Shown: piece after piece, positions 26,401 to 34,697 of the stretch
Numbering within the stretch: position 1 is the first letter of the stretch
Layout of the letters: every line of letters begins with the position of its first letter
Origin: an uncultured Planctomycetaceae bacterium
GTDB lineage: Bacteria; Planctomycetota; Planctomycetia; Planctomycetales; Planctomycetaceae
Length of the DNA: 64,000 nucleotides
Assembly (NCBI GenBank): GCA_943787265.1
Contig: CALSLT010000037.1
Span: 1-64,000 of the forward strand
Direction of reading: 5' to 3'
Program-made: the position numbers and the translations under genes
Notes under the pieces: model-generated
Database searches by the model: none
What the model was told of the DNA's origin: nothing
What the model saw: only the letters and a program-made list of their open reading frames with translations

Positions 26401-27159
26401 GCAATGATCATCCGCGGTCCGGATAAGAACGTCCGGAAGTTCGGACTCTTCAGAGTGAATACACGCGCCGATGTGACGTGCGATGTTGGGCAGGTTTATC
26501 TGCCAATCACGGGCGAGTGGCTGGTGTTCGCCCCGCCGGGTGAATACCGGGTGACGACCACTCTCAAAGATGGTTCCGTAGATTGGACGTCAAGCACCAT
26601 TCCATCGGACGCCACGATGACGACTAAGATCGTTGGGTTATTTCGCACAGGAACAGACGTTGCCGCAGTCAGGATCACGAAACGCGGGCATACGAATGGT
26701 CAGCCCGAAGCCGCCCAGGCACTTCGCAGCGAATTCTTTAAGGCGTTGAAAGAGTTCGTCACGGAGCCTGAGCATCGTCGAGAGGAACTCAAACTCGCGA
26801 CGCCCTATGAAGCGGGGAAGCCTGTCACGAGGCTGGGGACGGACGAGACCGGTCGGGACTTCGAGGAGTGGGAATTGAAATCCCAAATCAGTGGTTCATC
26901 GAACTCGTTGAGAAACAGTCTGCCAACGTTCCGCGATTACGTGGAGGAAATTGCGAAGGAGACTGGAGCCCGAATCCGAAAAACGACACCGACTGACGGT
27001 GAGAATCGAGCGGTCGCCGTCATCGTGATCGAGTATGTGACGGCGACAACTAAGGGTACGATCGAGATGCGGATGACTGGCTTCGAAGACAAAGACCTGC
27101 ACGGTCATCAGATGCTGACCTGCGGCATCCATTTCACGATTCAGGAAACGGCTGACTGA
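23479..27159 (+). CDS. Ser/Thr protein kinase with large polytopic membrane region
   Basis: A 1226-residue Hanks-type kinase. Residues 1-100 form the helical front (FLEALEKDNPEQRSAFLDEV, with the AHDDAGSFLE phrase) of planctomycete kinases. The kinase domain covers about 106-375: glycine loop VGRGGMGVVLRAH (114-126), VAVKLL with Lys137, VHRDIKPAN (228-236), DFG (250-252) and MSPEQA; all catalytic residues are present. From 415 to about 890 there are some 12 membrane segments, including two similar modules (see findings). The last 330 residues form an outside domain with no motif I recognise. ATG at 23479 has GGAG about 10 bases upstream; a GTG at 23461 is in frame. Likely partner of the ECF sigma factor at 22513; ligand unknown. 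Confidence 0.9.
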   Translation: MNERTIFLEALEKDNPEQRSAFLDEVCGEDSELRQRVETLLSAHDDAGSFLEKTPQEIDADSVFGETVGQTPDGAEGSATNDSASDEAWQNLLTPTDAADRLGNLGPYEICELVGRGGMGVVLRAHEPKLSRTVAVKLLAPELALNPIAVQRFLREARAAAAVSHDHVVAIHSIDDESHPPLIVMEFIQGQSLQQKIDKVGALDVRSILRIGMQTAAGLSAAHRQGLVHRDIKPANILLENGIERVKLTDFGLARAVDDISMTRTGQITGTPQYMSPEQAQGQRVDHRTDLFSLGCVLYAMCTGRAAFRADSAVAVMHRVVHDVPRPIREVNEDIPDWLCEIVEKLLVKEADDRFDSAEEVEDLLSRHLAHLQQPAAIPQPAPVELLGNSDQGDTVVSPQTQPVLAGAIPQGSVPSWLLWKIPAWSPLVLVCLLAGLRLVIKFGPPQYAEVAETSNILVILVAIPIAVAMIVRKLSTERRAKTTGSSGQESHSGFWFVLFAAVPVVAGLAMKSLAGNGLPGVIGAMVIAMLAALFLVKKRRDMGQEPSSPNAKTGQSAGVSSESDPAVPQWLLRPFPVWLMLVVFCTLCGIQLLSDYGPELPPRLGALTSIFKFGVAPMLIGAMFLSKWLRARAGVAAEKNDESSKRAGVFAVWVGVAIGVTVVASDAMGIEQKSGPITIAAAIAWAVYSLRSMSSGQATGAASEISHDSETEDADRDHLSRFVDVPEELERDLRGVGQIMTLAYMAVIVAPFGTYIIADQVTVPFVGWIIGFFGLIAILVFPIGMKAGIELNWLSITRRRPGAAVLVATSLAIVPWNPLLLLLLPWTIPALRRVRRPDVLNLIGVTEDDPRVTSVFGTGLGLLKNRAFLILIAMIVLTITLESCRVTHIVSRTQGLLEGTGTVSFSGLKSGGSILGPGNMAGMADAVDDRFDIPLKVGDYEIVCVNSKSLIERVPLTVGSGMWREHQVADWAEAMIIRGPDKNVRKFGLFRVNTRADVTCDVGQVYLPITGEWLVFAPPGEYRVTTTLKDGSVDWTSSTIPSDATMTTKIVGLFRTGTDVAAVRITKRGHTNGQPEAAQALRSEFFKALKEFVTEPEHRREELKLATPYEAGKPVTRLGTDETGRDFEEWELKSQISGSSNSLRNSLPTFRDYVEEIAKETGARIRKTTPTDGENRAVAVIVIEYVTATTKGTIEMRMTGFEDKDLHGHQMLTCGIHFTIQETAD

Positions 27160-27268
27160 TAGACACGCCGTCCGACTGATGAAGACAATCGATGGTACGA
27201 AGTGCTAAGCCCTGTCTCGGGCACTGCTTAACCGATTGAGTCATCATCAAATCAAAGGATTTGCCAGC

Positions 27269-28675
27269 TCAGTCGCTTGCGACTTTGTTTGAGGATGAGA
27301 TGCCCAAACGGGTCATTTTCTTATAGAGCCCGGCTCGGCTTACACCCAGTGCCTTTGCGGTGGCGCTGCGATTGTTGTTGTGAGCTTCCAGAGCTGATTG
27401 AAGAAGCTGCCGTTCTGAGTCGTGCATGTGCTTGCCGAGTTGCCAGCGTTCTCGCGGCTGGGAACGCGATTTCAAAGTCGTACTCGATCCGTTGGACTGT
27501 GTCGTCGGGGAGAGTGTGTCGACGGAAAGGCAGCCGTCATCAGAAAGCATGACGGCGCGATTCATCTGATTTCGCAATTCCCGGACGTTGCCTGGCCACG
27601 AATATTCCTTCAGTCGGTGCAGGAAGTCGACGTGGACTGTGTCGATTGGAACGTGACGTTCGGTTGCTGCCTGTGAAATGAAATCCGTCGCAAGTGGCAA
27701 TACGTCGAGAGGACGTTGTCGTAACGGCAGCAGATGAAACTCCAGAACGCTCATTCTGTAGAAGAGGTCGGACCGGAACTCGTTGCGAGCCGCCAGATCA
27801 CGAAGGTCAACGTTTGATGCGGCAATCACTCGAACGTCTGCGTGTCGAGTTTCTGTCGAGCCGACGGGCTCAAACTCGCCGGTCTCAATGACTCGCAGAA
27901 GCTTGGCTTGCTCGCCAGCGCCGAGCGTATCGATCTCATCGAGCAGCAGTGTGCCGCCTTGAGCAACCTCGAAGCGTCCAATCTTGTTTCGGTCAGCTCC
28001 GGTGAATGATCCACGGGTATGGCCGAACAGTTCACTTTCGATGAGGCTGGGGGGAAGAGCGCCACATGCCGTATTCACAAATCGCTCGCCGGCACGTGGC
28101 GATAACGCGTGAACTATGTTTGCCAGATGGCTTTTGCCGGTGCCTGTTTCACCAATCAGCAGAATTGCTGCGTCATGAACGGCGATCCGCTTCAGTTGTT
28201 CGAGGAGTGGGAACATCTCCTTCATCTGTGTGGTGAAGCTGCTTCCGGCTGCTTCAATGGAGCGACTTGCCAGATCGTTCAGTTCGACGAGGTTTCCGAC
28301 CGGTGATGCATCGTCCAGGACGTGCTCCAGACGAAATGTCGATTCGTCCGACGGAATTCGGCAAGCCAGGATGAACTCGAACAGCGGCGCCAGTTCGAAC
28401 GAGAGCTGCGATTTGCATGCGATCAGAAATCGCCGCACTGCGCCTGAGGGCTGCAGCCATTCCAGAAACGACCGCACATCCGACACTGGCATCTGTGCTT
28501 GCAGTGAATCAAGTTCAATAATCAGCGTATCGACGATTGAGTTGCTCAGAGAAGTTCTGGCTTCGTCGAGGGATGTCAGCGAGCTGGGAATGCGTCCGGT
28601 CGATACTTCGACCTGGCGGGACAACGGCAGCAGACTTGCGGTGTTGGCTCCGAGAAGAACGATATCCTGATCCAT
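27269..28675 (-). CDS. sigma-54-dependent transcriptional activator (AAA+, Fis-type HTH)
   Basis: A 468-residue enhancer-binding protein. Residues 1-140 are a receiver-like or unknown sensory domain (MDQDIVLLGANTASLLPLSR) without the full phospho-acceptor pattern. The AAA+ domain carries Walker A GETGTGKS (175-182), the sigma-54-contact loop GSFTGA (222-227, a Ser variant of GAFTGA), Walker B GGTLLLDEI (240-248), and arginine-finger region FRSDLFYRMSV. The end is a Fis-like helix-turn-helix (SATAKALGVSRAGLYKKMTR). ATG at 28675 has AAGAGAT eight bases upstream. It is transcribed away from the Flp pilin gene at 29480, so it may control that pilin; see the promoter candidate at 29226. Confidence 0.92.
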   Translation of the reverse strand: MDQDIVLLGANTASLLPLSRQVEVSTGRIPSSLTSLDEARTSLSNSIVDTLIIELDSLQAQMPVSDVRSFLEWLQPSGAVRRFLIACKSQLSFELAPLFEFILACRIPSDESTFRLEHVLDDASPVGNLVELNDLASRSIEAAGSSFTTQMKEMFPLLEQLKRIAVHDAAILLIGETGTGKSHLANIVHALSPRAGERFVNTACGALPPSLIESELFGHTRGSFTGADRNKIGRFEVAQGGTLLLDEIDTLGAGEQAKLLRVIETGEFEPVGSTETRHADVRVIAASNVDLRDLAARNEFRSDLFYRMSVLEFHLLPLRQRPLDVLPLATDFISQAATERHVPIDTVHVDFLHRLKEYSWPGNVRELRNQMNRAVMLSDDGCLSVDTLSPTTQSNGSSTTLKSRSQPRERWQLGKHMHDSERQLLQSALEAHNNNRSATAKALGVSRAGLYKKMTRLGISSSNKVASD

Positions 28676-29479
28676 CAAATCTCTTTCTAACTGATGATCA
28701 GCTTGGCCGCGAGAACTGCGAAAGGCACCGCAGGTTTGATTCAGCTCAAAACTTCTTAAGCGAGCCGACTCGTTTCGTGTTCTCGACAACTGACACAGAA
28801 GGCGATGTATTTTTCGTAAATTGCCCAAAGGTCCGGGTAGCGTGGCGAGGATCGGTCAGTAGTTCAAGTGCAAGCTGTGTAAATTGTCCAGTTTAGCAGA
28901 CATGTCCACTGCAAGTGTCTACGGCAGTAGACGGTGAGGCTGCGACGAAAGGGCGTGCTTCTCGCGAGAAATGCTGGGGGCGAGCCTGGTTTGCGACTCG
29001 GGAGCAGCCAATGTCCAGGCCGCAAATGAGGATGGTGAAGGCATGGCGACGTCGGTGCGACGATTGGCCAGAGACAACTATTAATATGGCTTTTTATGGG
29101 CCTCACGCTCGTTCGCGTCTCGGCGGATGAGCGATAAGCCGAAAGCGAAACCGTTGCTTGGCGGCGGAATTGGCGACGGGACTAGTGTTTAGAACCTTCG
29201 GCTCAGGTCAGTGATTATCGAGCATTGGCACGATTATTGATAAGTAGTCGCCGAGGATGGGCGAAGTCACCGCGCAGACGATTCGTCTGGACTGTGCCCA
29301 CCTGACTTGCATTTCACCCTGACCGGGATGGTCAAGGAGCCCCGGATCTTTCGTTGCGAGCGATTCAGGTAAGTCGAACCGGCATGATTACTGGGACGCA
29401 GGACGGCATTCCCTTTCCGGAACTCAATGAACGACTTTGTTGTTTGATCAGATGTTTTGAAAGGTTGAGGGGGTTTCCC
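28676..29479. other. intergenic region between sigma-54 activator and Flp pilin genes
   Basis: About 800 bp without a supported gene; open frames here have no start signal or recognisable product. It contains a sigma-54-like promoter candidate (29226-29240) and a small GTCTAC/GTAGAC hairpin near 28915. Regulatory sequence for two divergent transcripts is expected. Confidence 0.45.
29226..29240 (+). promoter_or_regulatory. candidate sigma-54 promoter upstream of the Flp pilin gene
   Basis: TGGCAC, five bases, then TTGA matches the -24/-12 consensus TGGCAC-N5-TTGC except for the last base, which is normally an important C. It lies about 240 bp upstream of the pilin ATG, in the space between it and the sigma-54 activator gene. 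Weak by itself; the location makes it worth listing. Confidence 0.3.
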
Positions 29480-29692
29480 ATGCGTCAATGTCAGGTGACG
29501 ACTCAGGTTTCGACTGAAACTCAGGGTGTCAAGAAAGTGAATCGGCGACGTTCAGGTGCCGTTACGGTTGAGTACATTCTGTTGCTCACAATCGTCGGAC
29601 TTGGCGCATTGGTTGGGTTGGCGCAGGTCCGTAATTCGTTAATCAACGAACTGACTGATCTGGCCACGGCAATCATGGCGATCACTCCGTAG
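29480..29692 (+). CDS. flp: Flp-type (type IVb) pilin
   Basis: A 70-residue prepilin. A basic leader (VKKVNRRRSG) is followed by AVTVEYILLLTIVGLGALVG: cleavage after Gly by the TadV-type peptidase would leave Ala+1 and Glu at +5, the usual Flp arrangement, with an EY pair as in classic Flp pilins. The hydrophobic helix and a short polar tail (LINELTDLATAIMAITP) complete it. ATG at 29480 is preceded by GAGGGGG. It is followed by TadE/TadG genes on the same strand, so it is part of the Tad pilus locus. An upstream in-frame ATG at 29354 lacks a ribosome site. Confidence 0.85.
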   Translation: MRQCQVTTQVSTETQGVKKVNRRRSGAVTVEYILLLTIVGLGALVGLAQVRNSLINELTDLATAIMAITP

Positions 29693-30113
29693 ACCATTTT
29701 CATGGTTTGTATGCACAAGCGGCGCCGTTGAAAGACTGGCGTGTCCCAAGTGGCCCATCTGCACAACACTGAAAGATCACTCAGGACGTGTAGTATTCAT
29801 CCGGTCCCTTGCTGACGACCTTGAATGAACGGTGGATTTGTCATACGTGGTGAGTTTGTCACGTCATTGCTGGCAGAGCCGCCACAATCGACTCACGTCG
29901 AGTTCAGCCTGAATTTAGAGGCTGCGGCAAACTTGAGATGACGGTAGCTTTAAAGGGCTTTGCACCATGCCTGCCGGCATTGTGTGCGACTGATGGATCG
30001 TTAGTCCCAGATGGAGATTGGCGTGGCGGCTGCCAGAGTTGGTACTGCGGCGACGCTGGGGCGATCGGCAGGTTGTGATGTCACTGCCAGAACGAATCAG
30101 GAAACGCCCGGTG
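29693..30113. other. intergenic region, no gene seen
   Basis: These 420 bp between the pilin and the first TadE gene hold no supported gene. A short ACCAT/ATGGT hairpin follows the pilin stop (about 29692-29706) and could give a processed or terminated pilin mRNA. Alternative upstream starts of the TadE gene (30078, 30018) lie inside. Confidence 0.35.
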
Positions 30114-30677
30114 ATGACCATGAGTCGAACGAAATCTCCGATGTCTGCTCGCGTCGCCAGAGCGGAATCTCGCCGGCGCGGCGTTGTGACGCTCGAACTG
30201 ATCGTCGTCACTCCGATCATTGCCATCATGTTGAGTGCCGTTATTGAGTTTGGTGTGATGCTGGCGAGCATTGAGCAGATCACCGCGTCAGTCCGTGCGG
30301 GTGCAAAAGTGGCGTCTGAGTTATCGAATGCCGACCTGGGCAACGCGGCAACGGCGGTGAACGTCGATGTCGTGCAGGCTGCTGTCGACAACGTGCTTGG
30401 CTCGGCAGGCATGAGTTCCTGCATGGTCATTCTGGAGCACAATCCGACCTGCAATGGTTTAGTCGCGGCGACGAAAACGGCGGGAGCCTGTGCGGGATGT
30501 GCGGCTCCGGCCACGGCGCTTCCGACGACCGCCGTAATTCCCAGTGGAACGATTCGAGTCACTGTCTGCGTGGAAGCGACTCAACTGGCTCCCAACCTGC
30601 TTTCGACCTTTGGTTATGACCTCACTGGTCAGGTCGTCAGTGATGCGATCACCCTTCCTTACGAGAATTGTCCATAG
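30114..30677 (+). CDS. TadE-like pseudopilin
   Basis: A 187-residue protein with a basic leader and the TadE pattern RRRGVVTLELIVVTPIIAIM: cleavage after Gly with Glu at +5, followed by one hydrophobic helix (LSAVIEFGVMLASIEQI). TadE-like pseudopilins assemble at the inner membrane and are needed for Tad pilus formation. Two Cys pairs in the outer part (SSCMVILEHNPTC, ACAGCAAPA) could form disulfides. ATG at 30114 has AGGAAA nine bases upstream; ATG at 30078 is an in-frame alternative. It is 60 bp before the TadG-like gene. Confidence 0.8.
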   Translation: MTMSRTKSPMSARVARAESRRRGVVTLELIVVTPIIAIMLSAVIEFGVMLASIEQITASVRAGAKVASELSNADLGNAATAVNVDVVQAAVDNVLGSAGMSSCMVILEHNPTCNGLVAATKTAGACAGCAAPATALPTTAVIPSGTIRVTVCVEATQLAPNLLSTFGYDLTGQVVSDAITLPYENCP

Positions 30678-30736
30678 CGTCATTCGTTCCAGCTTTGTTC
30701 CGCTGATTCCGCCTTATTGTTATTCCGAGTTGATCC

Positions 30737-32164
30737 ATGTTCCGTTCAACCAAAAACGATTCCTGCCGCCAAACGGGCGCGAAACGTTCGAGCCGAAGCG
30801 GAGTCGCTGTGCTTTGGTTGATCGCCGCAGCTCCAGCCGTCCTGATCTTTCTTTGTGTGATGGTTGAAGTCGCCCATATCTGGAATGCCAGGGTTCAGCT
30901 GGAAGTTGCTCTGGAATCAGCAGCACTGGCCGGCGTGAAGACATGGGCAGACCTGACGGAAGCCGACAATGTGCCTGGTCCGCATGACTCACCCGGCGAA
31001 TTCTCCAAAACCAGCGCTGCTCGTGACGCCGCGCTGGCGGCGTTTGCTGCCAACAATATTGGCGGTACGAGTTTCACTCTGGACCGAAATGAGCAGGACG
31101 ACGGAGATGACGATACCGGCTACGACAACCTCAACTGTCCCGATGGAGAACTGTTGCTGGGCGGTTTTCCAACAACCGGTACGACCGATTTCAACGTGGC
31201 GGCTGCTGTAGGTTGCGGGCGCAGTACAACATCGACCCAGAATATTGATCTTCAGCTGGACATTACGATCGATACAAGCCCCGGGCCCGGTCCAGGGGGT
31301 GACACGTCAACTGTTCCCAACGTATTCAATTTCTCCTGGACGTCTGCGGATCCGCAGACTGTGGGGTTCTCACTCACTCGCGTCGTGATTGACCTTCAAT
31401 GGAATGCGAACGGGACGCTGATGCCCCCCGATAATGGACTGTTTCATCCATTGGCAGCCGGGCCAACTGTTTTGAATGCCGGCAGCCCAGGTACATTCAA
31501 TATTCCGGGAATGGGTGCGGCTGCAAGAGATGCCAACGATGCGGCAGGTAACGGTCCGATTCTCTATAACCCGGGCGGTGCTGCGGCGGGAGATTCGGAT
31601 GTGACCGTGGCCACATTCACATTCAGTGATCCGGTCGCTCTTGGAGGCGGAGGCACAGGGTACACAACACTGACGATTGACGTTCCTGTTGGTGAATGGA
31701 CTGATAGCGAGCAGCTGGTTTTTGGTGTGGACACCGACCTGGTCGACGGTGATTCGAATCCGGAGAACGAAGATGTAGACAACGGTGGAGATTTCGGAGA
31801 ATCTGGCGCCGCGAGCGGCAATGACCCTGCTCAGCGAATTGCCTTCTTCATTGGGTTCAACGGAGGTGCTGAATCACTTCTGGACTTCGTGCTTCAGCCG
31901 ACAGGTAGCAGGTCCCGGATCGTGGGAAAAAATCTGCAGTTAGCTATCACGATCTCCATTATTATTCCGGACGAAGATTACGGCGTTCTGGCCCAGAAGA
32001 CAATTCAGATCAATGCCATCTGCAATAATCTGTTCGGTTTACCGATAGGTCCATTCACGATCTCCGGGCGATCTATTGCGACAGCGCGTTGCGCTGGCGC
32101 CAACAGCGTTCTGGTTAACAACCCATTGCTGGTCTACGTAACCGGGGTGAATTGTACTCCGTAA
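30737..32164 (+). CDS. TadG-like pilus assembly protein
   Basis: A 475-residue protein. The start RSSRSGVAVLWLIAAAPAVL, then FLCVMVEVAHIWNARVQLEV and ALESAALAGVKTWADLTEAD, is the N-terminal Tad domain of TadG-like proteins: a single membrane helix followed by the amphipathic segment around AALAGV. The rest (about residues 90-475) is an acidic outer region rich in Asp, Gly and Pro with Ca-site-like stretches (DRNEQDDGDDDTGYDN). No von Willebrand MIDAS motif is evident, so it may be a lineage-specific variant. It lies between two TadE-like genes. Confidence 0.8.
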   Translation: MFRSTKNDSCRQTGAKRSSRSGVAVLWLIAAAPAVLIFLCVMVEVAHIWNARVQLEVALESAALAGVKTWADLTEADNVPGPHDSPGEFSKTSAARDAALAAFAANNIGGTSFTLDRNEQDDGDDDTGYDNLNCPDGELLLGGFPTTGTTDFNVAAAVGCGRSTTSTQNIDLQLDITIDTSPGPGPGGDTSTVPNVFNFSWTSADPQTVGFSLTRVVIDLQWNANGTLMPPDNGLFHPLAAGPTVLNAGSPGTFNIPGMGAAARDANDAAGNGPILYNPGGAAAGDSDVTVATFTFSDPVALGGGGTGYTTLTIDVPVGEWTDSEQLVFGVDTDLVDGDSNPENEDVDNGGDFGESGAASGNDPAQRIAFFIGFNGGAESLLDFVLQPTGSRSRIVGKNLQLAITISIIIPDEDYGVLAQKTIQINAICNNLFGLPIGPFTISGRSIATARCAGANSVLVNNPLLVYVTGVNCTP

Positions 32165-32247
32165 TATTCTGCAGGGCAGGTGCGCGCAATCGTAAGCCGC
32201 ATTCAAGAGATTTGAGATGAAGAGAACGGCGTGGGGTCAGGGAGATT

Positions 32248-32852
32248 ATGATGCAACAGAAAATTCAACAGCCAGCATCGCGCAGGAGACCACGTCGAGG
32301 CGTAGTCTATCTGGAATTCATCGTTGCATTTCCGATTCTGTTTTTCTCCGTTCTTGCCGTTTTCGAGTTCGCCATGGCCATGATTGTGGTCGATACGGCA
32401 ACCACAGCAGTGGTTCAGGGGCAAGGGAAGGTGCCTTCGGGTTCCCTTCGACCCTGAACTTCGATGACAATGGAGCTGGCAATACCGACCCGATAGCGAA
32501 TGATGATATCGCGGACGCGATTGCCCTGGTCATGGACGAGTACCTCGCTGTTCACAACATTGAAATCCGCCAGGACGGCGTCAACGATGACCTCACAAAA
32601 CCCAACGCCTACGTACGCATTGCCCGGGCGACGGTTGTTGCAGAACGCGGAGACCAGGATCTGGCCGCTGCGTGCACCCAGGCCGGTGCGGCTCCGGCCG
32701 CCGGCGAGATTGTCGTCACACTCTGTTTCCCGCTCGTCGACGCCGCGAACCCAACGGGAGTCGGCAATCCCGTGCCGGACTGGCTGTCGTCGGTCGGGTT
32801 CTCGCTGGCGACCTATCGCTTTGAGGCCACCTCGCGAGCGTTGCTCGAGTAG
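32248..32852 (+). CDS. second TadE-like pseudopilin, frameshifted
   Basis: Two overlapping frames together encode a TadE-like protein of about 200 residues. The first part (MMQQKIQQPASRRRPRRGVV, then YLEFIVAFPILFFSVLAVFE) has the prepilin-type leader with Glu at +5 after Gly and the hydrophobic helix. It breaks at a GGGG run at 32418-32421. Adding one base there continues as GAREGAFGFPSTLNFDDNGA to a sensible C-terminus (RFEATSRALLE). Either a sequencing error or a genuine single-base loss. AGGGAG lies just upstream of the ATG at 32248; ATG at 32251 is equally possible. It completes the flp-tadE-tadG-tadE cluster. Confidence 0.78.
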
Positions 32853-33389
32853 CGACGTTCCGGCACTCAACTGCTGACTAATCCCGCCGAGCTTTCTCCT
32901 GGCAGGTCAGGAAAAACGTAGCCCATGGCAGACTTTCTATCACAGACTTCGTGCTCGTGGCTCGGGACAGTTTGTCGTCGTGTCGACGAGTCCTGCTCCT
33001 GGTCGCAACGCACCTGTTCGCGAAGAAACGACGTGCACAGAAGCGCCACGCTGAAATGTCTACAGAAGAGCGGGGCAGAGTGACTCTGAAGGCTGAGCCC
33101 GAACCGCTCGCGAAGCCGCATCCGTTAGCTGAGTCTGATCTCTGCTGGCTGAGTCGGAGGGCGTGTCGCCGCGTCGTCAGAAACGCGTTTCACAGTGGCA
33201 CGACACTCCGTGTCGTCAGCCCCGGCCAGGCTGACGCGACGGAGTCACGTGCCACAGAAAACGCAATCGGATGGGCTGACGCGACGGAGTCGCGTGCCAC
33301 GGAATACGAAAAAGGCAGGAACGCGAGAAGGTCGAGCCCTTCCTGCATTCCTGCCTGAGTTCTTGACTCTGCAGTGTTCTTCTGTAAGA
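32853..33389. other. intergenic region with palindromic repeats
   Basis: No gene is supported. The stretch 33195-33300 carries two to three copies of a palindromic repeat, listed separately. Confidence 0.45.
33195..33300. repeat. palindromic repeat family 1, copies 1-3
   Basis: Arms 33195-33221 and 33229-33255 are inverted copies (23 of 27 positions pair). A further copy in the same direction as the right arm is at 33275-33300. The shared core is GACGCGACGGAGTCGCGTG or its complement, itself nearly palindromic. Related copies occur at 34134-34198 and 34830-34894. REP-like element; its mobilising protein is not in the window. Confidence 0.75.
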
Positions 33390-34035
33390 CTACTTCGTAG
33401 CTGTGTCGACGGGGACTTCGCCGAGCAGCCCGTCCTGGCTGTTGGGCTGAGCGGGCTCTTCGGCGTCCGCTGCCAGCGGGACTTCGCCTTTGCCGTCATT
33501 CACCGCTTCGACGGCTGCCTGAGCCTCTGACTCGTCGCCGTCTTCGTCGTCCACCTGGTGGTCGATCGGGTCCTGGTAATCGACGAACTTCGAGCCACCC
33601 ATGAACGTGGTCGTTTTACCCTTTCGCATTCGTCAGTCGGACAGGGAGGGATTTCGAAGCTCTGGTTCAGGCTGCCGATCGCTCGGCGCAGGTCTTTGAG
33701 TTCGCTGAGCACTGACCGTTGCAGGTTCGTCGCGTCCGGGTCCAGGCGGTGGTGCAGTTCGTCGATGCGGGCTCGGTGGACGTCGTCTTCCGAGTCGGCC
33801 AGTGCGTCGATGGTCTTCGTGCTGGCTCCCGCGTCTTTCAGAGCCTTCCTTCGCGGCGTCCAGGTTCTTCGAGCTGAGCGGCGTGCCGTTCCTTTTCGGC
33901 GTTGATCAGCTCCTGAGTGTCTTCCTGCTGCCGGGTCAGGCCGTCGTCGGCGATGGAGCGGCTGGTCACGGTGTACCAGCATCCGGCGGCGGCGACAGCG
34001 GTCAGCACCAGCAGCACGCGAGTTCGCTTTTTCAT
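33390..34035 (-). CDS. small exported protein of unknown function, frameshifted
   Basis: Begins at ATG 34035 with a strong ribosome site (AGGAGAAG) and a signal/anchor segment (MKKRTRVLLVLTAVAAAGCW). Then comes a coiled-coil-like Glu/Gln-rich part (TRQQEDTQELINAEKERHA). Further in-frame protein follows only if single-base shifts near 33863, 33850 and 33620 are corrected: LKDAGASTKTIDALADSEDD, RRAIGSLNQSFEIPPCPTDE, and an acidic tail (DYQDPIDHQVDDEDGDESEA) ending at 33390. Corrected length about 215 residues. The Cys after AAAG could be a lipid site but lacks a typical lipobox. It lies on the strand opposite to the pilus and adhesin genes, between repeats. Function unknown. Confidence 0.6.
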
Positions 34036-34133
34036 CTGATCTTCTCCTGTGCCGCCGAGACGGCTTTGTTGGAGCCGCCCTGGCGGCTTTGTCGGAGCTT
34101 CCGCTCCGGGATCGAAAATACACCCCAGTTACT

Positions 34134-34198
34134 GTGGCACGCGACTCCGTCGCGTCAGCCCCTTCCGATTGGGCTTTCCTCACGGAGTGAGGAGCCAC
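34134..34198. repeat. palindromic repeat family 1, copy 4 (inverted partner of copy at 34830)
   Basis: A 65-bp element beginning GTGGCACGCGACTCCGTCGC and ending CGGAGTGAGGAGCCAC. It is the near-exact reverse complement of 34830-34894. Its two halves both have the form GTGGC-x-CTCCGT, so it is a composite of two related palindromes. Confidence 0.8.
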
Positions 34199-34629
34199 GG
34201 TGAAAGGCGGCAGTTTACCCTCGAAGCCCGCTCGGCCGGAACAGAGGACCGGTCCAACCGGCCAGATTCCACCGAAATGTCATACCGGTCTGACGTGTAC
34301 CTGGCGGCTGCGGACCTGCGCTATTCCTAAGGGATTATCGGACTCCTGAGCATGTTTCGCCGGGGTTTCGCACTGGCTCTGACTGGCGTTTGTAACTGTC
34401 CTTGTCTGTTGCTGGCTGTTTGTTCTGCGAGTTCTCAATAAAACTCCCAAACCACCCATTTAGGCACAGGAAGTGTGTAGAACCGGTTTGGCATGTTCCC
34501 AATTCATCTTTGGAAATGCAGATGGAGGTCATGTTGACGTTCGCAAAACCTTTTTATGAAACGATTTACGAGTGAGGCCGGGTGTGTCCCTGCATCATGG
34601 AAAGTGTCTACTCGCGCCTACTGTCTACC

Positions 34630-34651
34630 GTCTACGGACATCTCCGTAGAC
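34630..34651. repeat. short perfect hairpin
   Basis: GTCTACGG (34630-34637) and CCGTAGAC (34644-34651) pair perfectly around a six-base loop. A shorter GTCTAC hairpin occurs near 28915. Role unknown. Confidence 0.5.
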
Positions 34652-34697
34652 AGTGGGGTTACGTATACGCACAACAGAAGACAGATCGAATTTAGTA

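Noticed and set aside
33500..34198. 232-codon minus-strand frame starting inside a repeat
   Set aside because: Starts in palindromic repeat 4 and reads a basic nonsense stretch; only its end overlaps the true frame of the small exported protein at 33390-34035.
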